Below are positions 35,958 through 44,481 of a stretch of 64,000 nucleotides of DNA, piece by piece. The position numbers were made by a program, and so were the translations under genes. The DNA is taken from assembly GCF_001592005.1 (NCBI RefSeq), contig NZ_BCVZ01000008.1, positions 1 to 64,000 on the forward strand, read 5' to 3'. Under the pieces are notes generated by a model that was given only the letters and a program-made list of their open reading frames with translations, did no database searches and was not told where the DNA came from. The first letter of the stretch is position 1. Each line of letters begins with the position of its first letter. The DNA comes from Bacillus sonorensis NBRC 101234 = KCTC 13918. GTDB taxonomy: Bacteria; Bacillota; Bacilli; Bacillales; Bacillaceae.

Positions 35958-37306
35958 TTCAATATACTTTCGCTTTGAACATAGCTGCTGCATGGAGCCC
36001 AATCGCTGACCGGGCACCCGTCGCAATTTTCAGGAGCCATGACCGATTTGTTCATTCTGTATTCTTCTTTAAGGAACAAACACTCCGGATCAGACGCCCG
36101 ACCGCAGTGAAACGTGCTGTTGGCATTGCCTCGGCATCCTCCCTCACATCCGATTAAGTGATATAATTCACAAACGGAGCAAGGACCTACTATAAATGTT
36201 TCTTGTTCGCTGAATATGCGCGATTTGATTTTCTGATTGACGATTTCCTGCAAACTGTTCTTTCGGAGGTTTCCATGCGGAATAGACTGGCCGACGCATG
36301 ACAAAGCCTCTCCAAAGCCATTTTGGTTATATTTCACATGAATTCCCGTCTGTGTCATGGAACAGGCGTTGGCGAAAGCAGGAGTAATCAAATATTCGAT
36401 CTTCTTCAGCAAGACGTCCTTTTCCTGAACCTCGTCCGATTTAAAGATAAGCTGCGGATAATGGGTCTTATCATATTCAAAGATTTTGTTCAGCAGTTCT
36501 TTCATATCGTCCCTGCCGGGAACAAGATGGTGATTTCTTTGATCATCAGAAATCCTCATCCGTTCAAAAAATGGGTTAATGCCGTTCTTTCTGCAAAATT
36601 TGTGTACTCCAAACGCATATTGAAGTGTTTGATTGCTTAAAACAAAGTCGCCGACAATTTCAAAATCCTGGCCGACGGCATTCAGCTCTTTTCTGATCGT
36701 CAAAATATTTTGGATCGCCGTCTCTAATGTTTTGGTGTAACCCGGAAATCTGGTGATTCTATCATGTTCCTTATCCCCTTCTTTATCAAGATAAGGCAGG
36801 TGGGTGACAATAACCGTTCCGGGGAGGCACACCTTTCTTGCATAATCAATTTTTGCCAGCTTGACTGCGTTGGTGACCAGTATCGGGGTCAATCCTTTGC
36901 TTAAGGTGTATTCCAAGAGACTTGGCAAATGGCGGTGCAAAGTCGGTTCTCCGCCGATGAATGCAATTTGACCAAAAAGCGTTTTCCCTGTGACTTCATC
37001 AACCTCTACCGCTTGATCAATGATGTTCATAATTTCTTCAACCGGCACCGGTTTAATCGACTCGCTTTTAGTATCCAATGCTACATAACAGTATTCACAT
37101 TTCAATTGACAGTGCAGCTGATGAACGATTTCAATCCCTAAGCATTCAAATAAAGCGTTGCCTTTCTCCCTAAAATTGTCGGCGTAGTAAGATTCCTTTC
37201 TGCGCACAGGCCCCTTGTAATCCCGCAATATAGAAACATACTTGTAGTAGTCATCCGTAAAATAATCGGTATTTCTCTCTTGATAGGATTTCTTTACATC
37301 TAACAT
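35954..37306 (-). CDS. Radical SAM protein with C-terminal cysteine-rich (SPASM-like) region
   Basis: 450 residues. The SAM cluster motif C66-x3-C70-x2-C73 lies in HQLHCQLKCEYCYVA. The barrel continues with FIGGEPTLHRHLPSLLEYTLSKG and ILVTNAVK. The last 80 residues hold many cysteines (CSVCELYHLIGCEGGC, then CGRASDPEC, CDGCPVSDWAPC), enough for auxiliary Fe-S clusters. Start is ATG 37306 after GGGAGTG; the frame opens earlier without a ribosome site. It lies 115 bases after trpA on the same strand, in a TRAP-controlled unit, which suggests that its substrate is tryptophan, a Trp-containing peptide or an indole product. Confidence 0.85.
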   Translation of the reverse strand: MLDVKKSYQERNTDYFTDDYYKYVSILRDYKGPVRRKESYYADNFREKGNALFECLGIEIVHQLHCQLKCEYCYVALDTKSESIKPVPVEEIMNIIDQAVEVDEVTGKTLFGQIAFIGGEPTLHRHLPSLLEYTLSKGLTPILVTNAVKLAKIDYARKVCLPGTVIVTHLPYLDKEGDKEHDRITRFPGYTKTLETAIQNILTIRKELNAVGQDFEIVGDFVLSNQTLQYAFGVHKFCRKNGINPFFERMRISDDQRNHHLVPGRDDMKELLNKIFEYDKTHYPQLIFKSDEVQEKDVLLKKIEYLITPAFANACSMTQTGIHVKYNQNGFGEALSCVGQSIPHGNLRKNSLQEIVNQKIKSRIFSEQETFIVGPCSVCELYHLIGCEGGCRGNANSTFHCGRASDPECLFLKEEYRMNKSVMAPENCDGCPVSDWAPCSSYVQSESILK

Positions 37307-37421
37307 TATTCTCACTCCCAATGATTTTAAGAGCTTTGTCGCAAAGTCTAAAACTAAGAAGTGGATGTTAAACTCTTTTAGATGGATCACCTAAAACCAA
37401 TTCGCAGCAAGCCGGCTTTTG

Positions 37422-38231
37422 TCACACAGGAATTAAATCATCTACAAACCCCCTTATGCGTAATAATCCGTCGGTGTAGGTGTTTGAATGCTGAAGCAGA
37501 GGAAGGCTTTTTTCAATTGTATGAACGATCGCACTGCCCACCACTACCCCGTCGCAATGAGATGAAAGCTTTTTGAACTGCTTGGCATTGGAAACGCCGA
37601 AGCCCACGACCAAAGGTAAAGCAGTCGCCTTTTTAACGGCGGCTAAAAATCCTTCAATATCATTGTGAAAGTTTTGCCGTTCACCGGTGACTCCCAAAGA
37701 AGAAACACAGTAAACAAATCCGGAAGCGTGATTGACGATCGATTCAATCCGTCCCTCGGAAGTAGGGGCCACCAAGGGAATGTAATGGATGTTCTTCTGC
37801 GTACAAATATGGCGTATCTCCCCACCCTCCTCTACCGGAAGATCCGGAACAATAATTCCGTTTATGCCCGAGTCCTCCATCATTGAAAACGCATTTTCAA
37901 TCCCAAGCTGCAAAAGTGGATTAAAATAGGTAAATAATACGAGCGGTGTATGAATTTGTTCCTGCCTGGCCAATTTCGCAAGGCTGATGACATCCGATAT
38001 GCTGACATCGTTTTTTAATGCTCTCAAGGCAGCTCTTTGAATAACGGGTCCGTCTGCCAAAGGATCTGAAAAAGGCACACCCAATTCAATGACGCTGGCA
38101 CCCGCGGTTTGCAGTTCTTTCAAAATGTCTAATGACGTGCTAATATCGGGGTCGCCGACCGTTACATACGGAATAAAGGCCGGCTTACCTTCCCGTTTTA
38201 ATCGCGCAAAGGTCTGATCAATCGGATTCAA
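37422..38231 (-). CDS. trpA: Tryptophan synthase alpha chain
   Basis: 269 residues, normal length. Catalytic Glu and Asp are visible in [19 protein letters not shown], and the phosphate site in [14 protein letters not shown] and [13 protein letters not shown]. The enzyme splits indole-3-glycerol phosphate and passes indole to TrpB. It overlaps trpB by four bases. trpE, D, C and F are absent here, so this is a partial trp set and probably a second copy beside the main trp operon. Confidence 0.95.
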   Translation of the reverse strand: MNPIDQTFARLKREGKPAFIPYVTVGDPDISTSLDILKELQTAGASVIELGVPFSDPLADGPVIQRAALRALKNDVSISDVISLAKLARQEQIHTPLVLFTYFNPLLQLGIENAFSMMEDSGINGIIVPDLPVEEGGEIRHICTQKNIHYIPLVAPTSEGRIESIVNHASGFVYCVSSLGVTGERQNFHNDIEGFLAAVKKATALPLVVGFGVSNAKQFKKLSSHCDGVVVGSAIVHTIEKSLPLLQHSNTYTDGLLRIRGFVDDLIPV

Positions 38232-39418
38232 TGAACCTCACCTCCGGAATGTTTCATGATCGTATCCATGTCTTTATCCCCTCTTCCCGAGATATTGACG
38301 ATCATCAAATGGTCTTTGGAAATTTCTGATGACAGCTTCACACATTGAGCCAAGGCATGCGAGCTTTCCAAAGCGGGAATAATTCCCTCAATCCGGCTCA
38401 GTACATGAAGGGCTTCAAGTGCTTCTTTATCTGTGACAGCAGCATATTCAACTCTGCCCGAGTCCTTCAAATAAGCGTGCTCAGGCCCGACCGCCGGATA
38501 ATCCAATCCTGCTGAAACAGAATGCGCCGGCTGTACTTGACCGGAACTGCTTTGCAGAAGATAGCTCATCGATCCTTGAAAAACACCCGGAGAGCCCATG
38601 GATAATGTGGCGGCGTGTTCATTCGTATCCAATCCTTTTCCACCCGCCTCGGCACCGATTAAACGAACTTGCGAGTCGTTTAAGAATGGGTAGAAAATCC
38701 CTATAGCATTGCTGCCTCCGCCTACGCACGCAATGATAGAATCGGGGAGACGCCCTTCTTTCGCCAGAATCTGCTCCCGGGTTTCATCGCCGATGATTCT
38801 TTGGAAATCCCTTACCATCATGGGATACGGGTGCGGACCTGCGGCTGTTCCAAACAGGAAAAAAGAATCTTCTACATTGGCAACCCAGTAGCGAAGCGTC
38901 TCATTGCCGGCATCCTTCAGCGTTTTTGAGCCTGAATAAACAGGTACGACCTCGGCCCCAAGCAGCTGCATCCGGTAGACATTCAGCTGCTGACGATGGA
39001 TATCCTCCTCACCCATAAAGATTTTGCATTCCATTCCTAAAAGCGCTGCAACTGTGGCGGTGGCTACCCCATGCTGCCCCGCTCCGGTCTCGGCGATGAT
39101 TTTTTTCTTTCCCATCCGCTTTGCCAAAACGGCCTGTGCAATCGCGTTGTTAATCTTGTGAGCCCCCGTGTGATTGAGATCCTCCCGTTTCAGATAAATC
39201 TTGGGTCCGCCCAAATGCTGGGTAAGCCTTTCCGCATAATAAAGCGGGGTCGGCCTGCCGGAATAATCCTTCAGCAGCTGCCTGACTTCATTTACGAAAT
39301 CGGGATCCTCCCTGAACCGTAAGTAAGCTTCTTCGAGCTCAACCAGCGCGCTCATGAGCGTTTCAGGGACAAACCTGCCGCCGTACTTGCCAAACTTTCC
39401 TGCAACTTGAGTTTTCAT
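38228..39418 (-). CDS. trpB: Tryptophan synthase beta chain
   Basis: 396 residues. [19 protein letters not shown] is the typical start, [12 protein letters not shown] holds the PLP lysine, [19 protein letters not shown] and [14 protein letters not shown] bind the substrate and the PLP phosphate. It joins indole and serine. First gene of the trpB-trpA-radical SAM-small ORF unit, preceded by a TRAP site and terminator. The gene order trpB-trpA is as usual; the following radical SAM gene is not. Confidence 0.95.
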   Translation of the reverse strand: MKTQVAGKFGKYGGRFVPETLMSALVELEEAYLRFREDPDFVNEVRQLLKDYSGRPTPLYYAERLTQHLGGPKIYLKREDLNHTGAHKINNAIAQAVLAKRMGKKKIIAETGAGQHGVATATVAALLGMECKIFMGEEDIHRQQLNVYRMQLLGAEVVPVYSGSKTLKDAGNETLRYWVANVEDSFFLFGTAAGPHPYPMMVRDFQRIIGDETREQILAKEGRLPDSIIACVGGGSNAIGIFYPFLNDSQVRLIGAEAGGKGLDTNEHAATLSMGSPGVFQGSMSYLLQSSSGQVQPAHSVSAGLDYPAVGPEHAYLKDSGRVEYAAVTDKEALEALHVLSRIEGIIPALESSHALAQCVKLSSEISKDHLMIVNISGRGDKDMDTIMKHSGGEVH

Positions 39419-39452
39419 AATATATCCCCCCGTCTTTCTGCAAAGAATTTCT

Positions 39453-39490
39453 TTGATAAAAAAAAGAAATCCTCTACAATGAAGTAGAGG
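39453..39490 (-). terminator. Leader terminator of the trpBA unit
   Basis: On the minus strand CCTCTACttcattGTAGAGG is followed by a long T-rich run. It lies between the TRAP site and trpB, so it is the attenuator that TRAP binding should favour. Confidence 0.85.
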
Positions 39491-39577
39491 AATAGAGCAG
39501 AAAAACGAACGACCCGAAGGTGCCGCCTGATGTGTTTCGCGACCGATCGGTGCCTTTTCTGTTGCTTGATTGACTTA

Positions 39578-39615
39578 CTCTGCTCTGCTCAATTCTACTC
39601 TACTCTGCTCAACTA
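39578..39615 (-). promoter_or_regulatory. TRAP binding site in the trpB leader
   Basis: The minus-strand RNA has NAG triplets at five-base steps: UAG, GAG, GAG, GAG, GAA, GAG, GAG, GAG, each with a two-base spacer. This is the hallmark of the tryptophan-activated TRAP (MtrB) site of the B. subtilis trp leader. When Trp is high TRAP would wrap this RNA and let the downstream terminator form. Confidence 0.92.
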
Positions 39616-39636
39616 GAAAAATTTTCTTGCACATTT

Positions 39637-39666
39637 ATTATATCTCCTCACTGAACATAATTTCAA
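39637..39666 (-). promoter_or_regulatory. Sigma-A promoter of the trpBA unit
   Basis: TTGAAA and TATAAT are 18 bases apart on the minus strand, placing the start of transcription about 15 bases before the TRAP site. Confidence 0.75.
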
Positions 39667-39675
39667 TGGTGAACA

Positions 39676-39693
39676 TTTGAACATTTGTTCAAA
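39676..39693. promoter_or_regulatory. Likely SorC/DeoR-type operator
   Basis: TTTGAACATTTGTTCAAA has 8-base inverted arms, and GAACAT recurs nearby at 39651 and 39671. It lies 16 bases before the regulator start and next to the -35 of the trpB promoter, so it could control both directions. Confidence 0.55.
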
Positions 39694-39709
39694 AGAAAGA
39701 GAGGTCAAA

Positions 39710-40696
39710 ATGCCGGACATCAATGAAGAAAAAACTCGTCAGCTTGTCAAAATAAGCACATTCTACTATCTTGATGGATTGAGCCAGCAGGAAATCGCCG
39801 AGCAGCTTTCTGTTTCCCGTTCACATGTCAGCAGGATGCTGAGCACGGCCAAATCGGAAGGAATCGTCCAAATTACAATTAAAAATCCTTATGGTGATGA
39901 ACAGCAATACGAACGACAGCTTAAGGAAACATTCGGTATAAAAAACGCCGTCGTCATCAATGTGCCGGACGCCGACCAGCAGATGATCGACCTGCACCTT
40001 GCAAGAGCCGGTGCCGTATTGCTGGAATCCATCATCAAACATCACGACATTATTGGGATAATGGCTGGAAAGAGCGTCAATCTCCTCGCCCAGGAAATGC
40101 CTTTTTTTTCGCGGAAAAACCTGAAATTTGTCCCCCTTGTCGGCGGTTGGGGTGCCGAAGGTGCGACATGGCACGCAAACTCAAATACAAGATTATTCGG
40201 CGAAAAATTAAAGTCAAAATACTTTTTGATCAACGCACCCGCCGTTGTCGTATCAAAACAGGCGAGGGATATTATCATGGCTGAACGGGAAATCTCTGAC
40301 GTGATTGAACTTGCCCGTCAAGCCGCTGTATCTGTGGTGGGGATCGGAACCGTATCAGAAGAAGATACAATTGTCACTTCGGGTTATTTCAGCAAGGAGG
40401 ATCTTCATCGATTAAGGGACAAAGGTGCTGAAGCGGTCGTGTGCACATCATTTTTAGATCAAAACGGAAACGTGATCAAGTGCGAAGAGGAATCCAGAAT
40501 GATCGGTTTATCGGTACATGAATTAAAAAACGCCCAAAATGTAATGGCCATCGCAAGCGGCCGAAAAAAAGCAGCGGCGATTGGGGCGGCATTGCGCGGG
40601 GGATGGATTGATTTCCTCATAACAGATATGGCCACTGCCAAGGAAGTGTTATCACTGCACCACTCTGCCAAAAACGATAGTTCATCACATCCTTAA
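39710..40696 (+). CDS. SorC/DeoR-family sugar-binding transcriptional regulator
   Basis: About 328 residues. The N-terminal HTH reads YYLDGLSQQEIAEQLSVSRSHVSRMLSTAK. The sugar-phosphate-binding domain shows GIMAGKSVNLLAQEM, PLVGGWG and VVGIGTVSEEDT. Relatives (CggR, DeoR, SorC) sense phosphorylated sugars. No sugar gene is adjacent, which is odd; the nearest target is the trpBA-radical SAM unit on the other side of the operator-like dyad. ATG 39710 has GAGAGG upstream. Confidence 0.87.
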   Translation: MPDINEEKTRQLVKISTFYYLDGLSQQEIAEQLSVSRSHVSRMLSTAKSEGIVQITIKNPYGDEQQYERQLKETFGIKNAVVINVPDADQQMIDLHLARAGAVLLESIIKHHDIIGIMAGKSVNLLAQEMPFFSRKNLKFVPLVGGWGAEGATWHANSNTRLFGEKLKSKYFLINAPAVVVSKQARDIIMAEREISDVIELARQAAVSVVGIGTVSEEDTIVTSGYFSKEDLHRLRDKGAEAVVCTSFLDQNGNVIKCEEESRMIGLSVHELKNAQNVMAIASGRKKAAAIGAALRGGWIDFLITDMATAKEVLSLHHSAKNDSSSHP

Positions 40697-40700
40697 AAAT

Positions 40701-40737
40701 CAAAAAGAGGCGCTGTCAGGCAAGCCTCTTTTTTGAT
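40701..40737. terminator. Terminator between sorC and the small minus-strand gene
   Basis: AAAAAGAGGC and GCCTCTTTTTT arms flanked by ATC/GAT form a strong bidirectional hairpin. Confidence 0.82.
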
Positions 40738-40753
40738 TTCACCGTAAGGTTTG

Positions 40754-40945
40754 TTAAAGCTTCAGCTCCTTTGAGGACCAGGCGAACGCCGTCAGATCAG
40801 AGTCGTAATCTTCTTGTATCCCTAAATACTTATCTCTTTCAATTGTCAGAAGAAAATTAAAAGACTCTTTAAAACTTCTAATTTCAACTACGTTTTTATC
40901 GGTACGCATCGATGGACTAAGCCAATTTATTTCTTGAATCATCAT
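40754..40945 (-). CDS. Hypothetical 63-residue protein
   Basis: An acidic small protein (MMIQEINWLSPSMRTDKNV to SSKELKL) with the ribosome site AAAGGGG before ATG 40945. No domain was recognised. It lies beside two toxin-immunity-type genes on the same strand, so it may belong to the same decayed toxin-immunity locus. The evidence for that is position only. Confidence 0.5.
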   Translation of the reverse strand: MMIQEINWLSPSMRTDKNVVEIRSFKESFNFLLTIERDKYLGIQEDYDSDLTAFAWSSKELKL

Positions 40946-41085
40946 CTATTCCCCTTTATATGAGTCTCTCTTCCATATTTTTCGGGCTCCTGTATGTCCT
41001 TTTTTTAATGATTATTTTGGTCACATGCTTTTTTCCTTTTAAAAATAAGGAATAAAACGAAATTAAACGACGCCTCAAAATCCCC

Positions 41086-41289
41086 CTATTCTTTGTAGTT
41101 AAGGGCTATGTCAACAATTTGCTCGGCCGAATAATCCTCATTACTCCAAAAAATTAGGTCACTAGGTGATGGATGTGGTACGTTTTTTTCTAAAATGTCG
41201 ATATATTCACTTATAGTTTCATCATCTGTTTCAGGATCCATTAGTCTCTCCACAAGGGACACTAACTCTATTTTTAACATGGAGATCAC
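41086..41289 (-). CDS. Colicin/pyocin-type (E9-like) immunity protein
   Basis: 67 residues from GTG 41289, with AGGAGG five to eight bases upstream. The acidic helix (DPETDDETISEYIDILEKN) is followed by PHPSPSDLIFWSNED, which matches the HPSGSDLIYYP motif by which colicin E-type immunity proteins bind the HNH nuclease toxin. A C-terminal helix EQIVDIALNYK follows. No cognate HNH toxin gene is seen in the window, so it would be an orphan immunity gene. The open frame extends a few codons upstream. Confidence 0.72.
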   Translation of the reverse strand: MISMLKIELVSLVERLMDPETDDETISEYIDILEKNVPHPSPSDLIFWSNEDYSAEQIVDIALNYKE

Positions 41290-41303
41290 TTTACTCCTCC
41301 TCA

Positions 41304-41745
41304 TCATACTCTCAAACTATTAATAAATTCAGTGAAATTATCACAGACATAGGTTACCGCAGCTTCTGGATTCTCAAATGCTTCTTCGTTATCCCCAAAA
41401 AATACAGTGGGATTTCTAGCAGAATCTCTATAATCAACACAAAATAAGTTGCCCCCTGCATCTGTTTTAAAATGAATAAGGTTGTCAACTAATCTATCCT
41501 TAAAGTTATTAAAGTCCAATTGGTCTCTCTGGGTCTCCATGCTTAGTAGATTATTCATCGATTCTCTAAATCCCTCAAAAATAACAACACGCTTATCTAC
41601 TGGAGAACAGCCATTGAATTCTTTTAATGTACTCTCTGAAATCTAACGGAAACTCGATGTTCAGAGTTTGTTCAAGACTATGAATTTCTCCTCTTTAAAC
41701 GTACTGCGTTTTCTCCAGTTAATAATCTGCATAATTAACCTCCAC
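41304..41745 (-). pseudogene. SMI1/KNR4 (SUKH) immunity protein, frameshifted
   Basis: From 41304 the frame runs upstream without a stop through NLFCVDYRDSARNPTVFFGD and FPLDFREYIKEFNGCSPVDK, the SUKH core, to about 41680. There a one-base slip separates it from the presumed ATG near 41745. SUKH proteins are common immunity partners of secreted nuclease toxins (such as YobK for YobL). No toxin gene is left nearby. Confidence 0.65.
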
Positions 41746-41852
41746 ATTTATAGTACCGTATGTACCTCAAACTTCATAAGTGTATCCTGGCCAATTGTGT
41801 TAATTGTCCAAAGAATTTTCCCTTAATCCATCCTTCTACACCTGAAGGCTTA

Positions 41853-42168
41853 TCAAATCGGAAAACAAAGACGCCATCGACACGATCCCGCTCAGCCATG
41901 GAGCTTGAAAAAGTCAAAAAACACATCGACATCCTCAGGTGGGAGAGACAAAGAAGTCATCGCCGGCCGCTTCGGCCTTGATTTGAAGAAAGAGAAAACG
42001 CAGGCGCGAAATCGCGAAGGAGCTCGAAATCTAGCAGAGCCCTGAGAAACGCGCGCTGATGAAAATGTTTCATGAGTTTTAACGGGCGGAGAAGGAGAAA
42101 AGGAAGCGGGCGAAGGGGAAGTGACATAAAAAAGAGGCCGGAATGATTGAAAACTGGCCTTTTTTTTA
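41853..42168 (+). pseudogene. Degenerate 3' end of sigK (relic 6) with terminator
   Basis: AAATCGGAAAACAAAGACGCC begins the sigK match. ELEKVKK-, RPLRP- and KEKTQ-type segments follow in different frames, a stretch of about 30 bases around the SRSYVSRIE codons is missing, and the end GGCGAAGGGGAAGTGA is intact at 42123. A hairpin AGGCC / GGCCT with T run follows at 42135-42168. Several indels make it non-functional. Confidence 0.82.
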
Positions 42169-42348
42169 TTTATTACCTAGATTGAAAGATGGTCTTTTTG
42201 GGACACCACTAATAGTAAATTTGAAGACATCTAACTCCCTTTTTTGAGATTGGACGTTAAGGATGATTCTATTTTTATTTTAACTACAAAGCTTCTCGGG
42301 GAAGCCTATTTTTGAGGCTTCTCCGGCAAGCTGATTTATTTTTCATAA

Positions 42349-42672
42349 TTACGCATCTTTGCGCAAAGCCTGTCTTGTCACAAGAACATCGTAGTAAGCA
42401 ATTTTATTTTTTATAATGAAATCGGGCTTTTCTTTTCCATGTGAGTGCGCATCCCGAAACGCCTGGCTTTTCGTCCAATTTGTAAAGTCTTCTTTTCGAT
42501 TCCAGCGCGTCGTAATAATCACTTCATCGTAGTCAGTCGTATGTCGAGTCACCCACACTTCCATTCCGAGGAAGCCTTCCATATATTCGACTTGCCCTTG
42601 TTTATTGAAACGCTGCACCAACTGATCGGCACAGCCTTTTTTGACTTGCACTTGATTATTAACGATAATCAT
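42349..42672 (-). CDS. Heme-degrading monooxygenase (IsdG/HmoB family)
   Basis: 107 residues with an antibiotic-biosynthesis-monooxygenase fold. IIVNNQVQVKKG and GQVEYMEGFLGMEVW are typical. WTKSQAFRDAHSHG probably supplies the axial histidine, as in IsdG and HmoA. Such enzymes open the heme ring in the cytosol to free iron. It is the last gene of the heme uptake operon and overlaps the ATPase gene by four bases, which supports this role. Confidence 0.85.
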   Translation of the reverse strand: MIIVNNQVQVKKGCADQLVQRFNKQGQVEYMEGFLGMEVWVTRHTTDYDEVIITTRWNRKEDFTNWTKSQAFRDAHSHGKEKPDFIIKNKIAYYDVLVTRQALRKDA

Positions 42673-43466
42673 ACTGACTCTCCCCCTTTTTTCTTTTTAA
42701 TTGTTGCGATTGGCATAATACGCGGGTACTCTCTTATCTCGACTTCGGCCTCTATGCCGTATAACTCCTGAAAAAAAAACTCGTTCATAACTTCATTTGG
42801 CGCACCTGTTTGAAAGACATCGCCTCCTTTCATCGCAATCAGATAATCACAATATTTAGCAGCCTGCTGCAAATCATGCAGCACCATTAAAACCGTCAAA
42901 TCGTGAATTTCGTTTAGCTCCTTCAGCAGCTCCATAACGTCAAGCTGGTGGGCAATGTCCAGGAATGTGGTCGGCTCATCAAGGATCAATGTCTTCGTTT
43001 TCTGGGCAAGCGCCATCGCGATATATACTTTTTGCCTTTCTCCCCCCGATAGTGTATACACCATTCTGTCTGCATTTTCCTCAATTCCGGTGACATCCAT
43101 TGCCCAATGAACAGCTTCATGATCACGGGGGCTGAGACCTTTGTAGAAAGGGCGATGGGGCGTTCTTCCATATGTCACAAGCTCTTGGACTGTCATTTGG
43201 GGCACTCTTTCTTTGGATTGCATAAGTACCGCTATTTCCCTGGCGAGCTCTTTCCGGCTCATCGCTGTAAGGAGGCCGTCATGAATATATACAGTGCCTT
43301 CCCTAGGCTGGATCAACTTGGCGATGATTTTAACCAAAGTCGATTTTCCCGAACCGTTCGGACCGATAATCCCCGTGATTTTCCCTTTTGGAACCGACAA
43401 AGAAACTGAAGAAAATGAAAAATCCCCCTGTTTGAGACAGATGTTCTGCAGATCAATGACTGACAC
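42669..43466 (-). CDS. Heme/siderophore ABC importer, ATP-binding protein (second system)
   Basis: 265 residues of the FecE/BtuD type: Walker A GPNGSGKSTL, signature LSGGERQKVYIAMAL, Walker B TLILDEPTTFLDIAHQ. One base separates it from its permease gene upstream. It belongs to the set permease 43468-44481 and binding protein 44478-45428. Confidence 0.9.
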   Translation of the reverse strand: MSVIDLQNICLKQGDFSFSSVSLSVPKGKITGIIGPNGSGKSTLVKIIAKLIQPREGTVYIHDGLLTAMSRKELAREIAVLMQSKERVPQMTVQELVTYGRTPHRPFYKGLSPRDHEAVHWAMDVTGIEENADRMVYTLSGGERQKVYIAMALAQKTKTLILDEPTTFLDIAHQLDVMELLKELNEIHDLTVLMVLHDLQQAAKYCDYLIAMKGGDVFQTGAPNEVMNEFFFQELYGIEAEVEIREYPRIMPIATIKKKKGGESV

Positions 43467-43467
43467 G

Positions 43468-44481
43468 TCATATGCCTCCTTTCGTTTTTAACAAATAAAG
43501 GAAAAAAGGTGCTCCGAGACAAGCCAGCAAAATGCCGACCGGCAGCTCAACCGGCGAGAACCAGACACGCGCAGCAGTGTCCGCCAGTACGACAAGAATC
43601 CCTCCGCATAGCACAGACAACGGCAGCAGAAAACGATAGTCATCACCAATCAGCAGCCTGATCACATGGGGAACAACCAAGCCGACAAAACCGACCAGAC
43701 CCGCCACACTTACAGCCGCACCCGCAAGCAGCGCAGCCAGCACAATTAAGAAGAACCGTGTCAGCTCCACATTCTGGCCCAGGAGCTTGGCTGAATCATC
43801 CCCGAGCCTCAAAATATTTGCAGGCTTTATTGCAAACAAGCAGAGCACGAGTCCGCCAATGGCATAAGGCGCCATGAAGCCCAAGTGATGCCAGCTTCTT
43901 CCGTTCAAACCGCCCGCAAGCCATGGAAGCACCGCTTGAACGCGATCACTGTAAACCACCATCAAACCGTTCATCACTGCTCCCAGCAGCGCATTGACGG
44001 CTACCCCTGCCAAAATCAGCTTCAATGGAGATGTTCCCTGATCCCAAGACAGTCCGTATACGACAAGGCTCGCAAGAAAAGCGCCTAGAAATGCTGCTGC
44101 CGGCAGCAAATAGATATATTGAGGAAGCAGGATCATGCAAGTCACAGCCGCTAGTCCTCCGCCTGCTGTTACGCCGATAATTCCCGGATCTGCAAGCGGA
44201 TTTTTTACGACTCCTTGCAGCAGTGAGCCTGAAGCGGCTAAACTTGCACCGACAAGCAGTCCGGTCAATACGCGGGGCAAGCGCAAATCCATGACGATTT
44301 TTTCGTTTACAGGATCTGACCGGGACGTAAAGACGGCCCATATATCAGCCAGTGAAATATGCACAGAGCCAAGAGTCAGCCCATAAAACATGACGAGAAG
44401 AAGTGCTGCCAACATAACTGGAAAAAGCCATTTCCTTCTCAAATTTCTTTTTTCTTCAGTAAGCACAGTCTGCATTCTCAT
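43468..44481 (-). CDS. FecCD-family ABC permease (second system)
   Basis: 337 residues with about ten helices. RVLTGLLVGASLAASGSLLQGVVKNPLADPGIIGVTAGGG is the FecCD hallmark, and GLVVPHVIRLLIGDD is the coupling loop. It works with the lipoprotein encoded just upstream (four-base overlap) and the ATPase downstream. A homodimer would form the heme or siderophore channel. Confidence 0.9.
   Translation of the reverse strand: MRMQTVLTEEKRNLRRKWLFPVMLAALLLVMFYGLTLGSVHISLADIWAVFTSRSDPVNEKIVMDLRLPRVLTGLLVGASLAASGSLLQGVVKNPLADPGIIGVTAGGGLAAVTCMILLPQYIYLLPAAAFLGAFLASLVVYGLSWDQGTSPLKLILAGVAVNALLGAVMNGLMVVYSDRVQAVLPWLAGGLNGRSWHHLGFMAPYAIGGLVLCLFAIKPANILRLGDDSAKLLGQNVELTRFFLIVLAALLAGAAVSVAGLVGFVGLVVPHVIRLLIGDDYRFLLPLSVLCGGILVVLADTAARVWFSPVELPVGILLACLGAPFFLYLLKTKGGI

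Noticed and set aside
35954-37390. Longer start of the radical SAM gene at 37390
   Set aside because: The 28 extra residues have no ribosome site; GGGAGTG before ATG 37306 is better.
39500-39560. Possible T-box (GGCACC repeats near the trpB leader)
   Set aside because: The T-box core (TGGNACCGCG) is not present, while the NAG-triplet TRAP site and terminator explain the leader.
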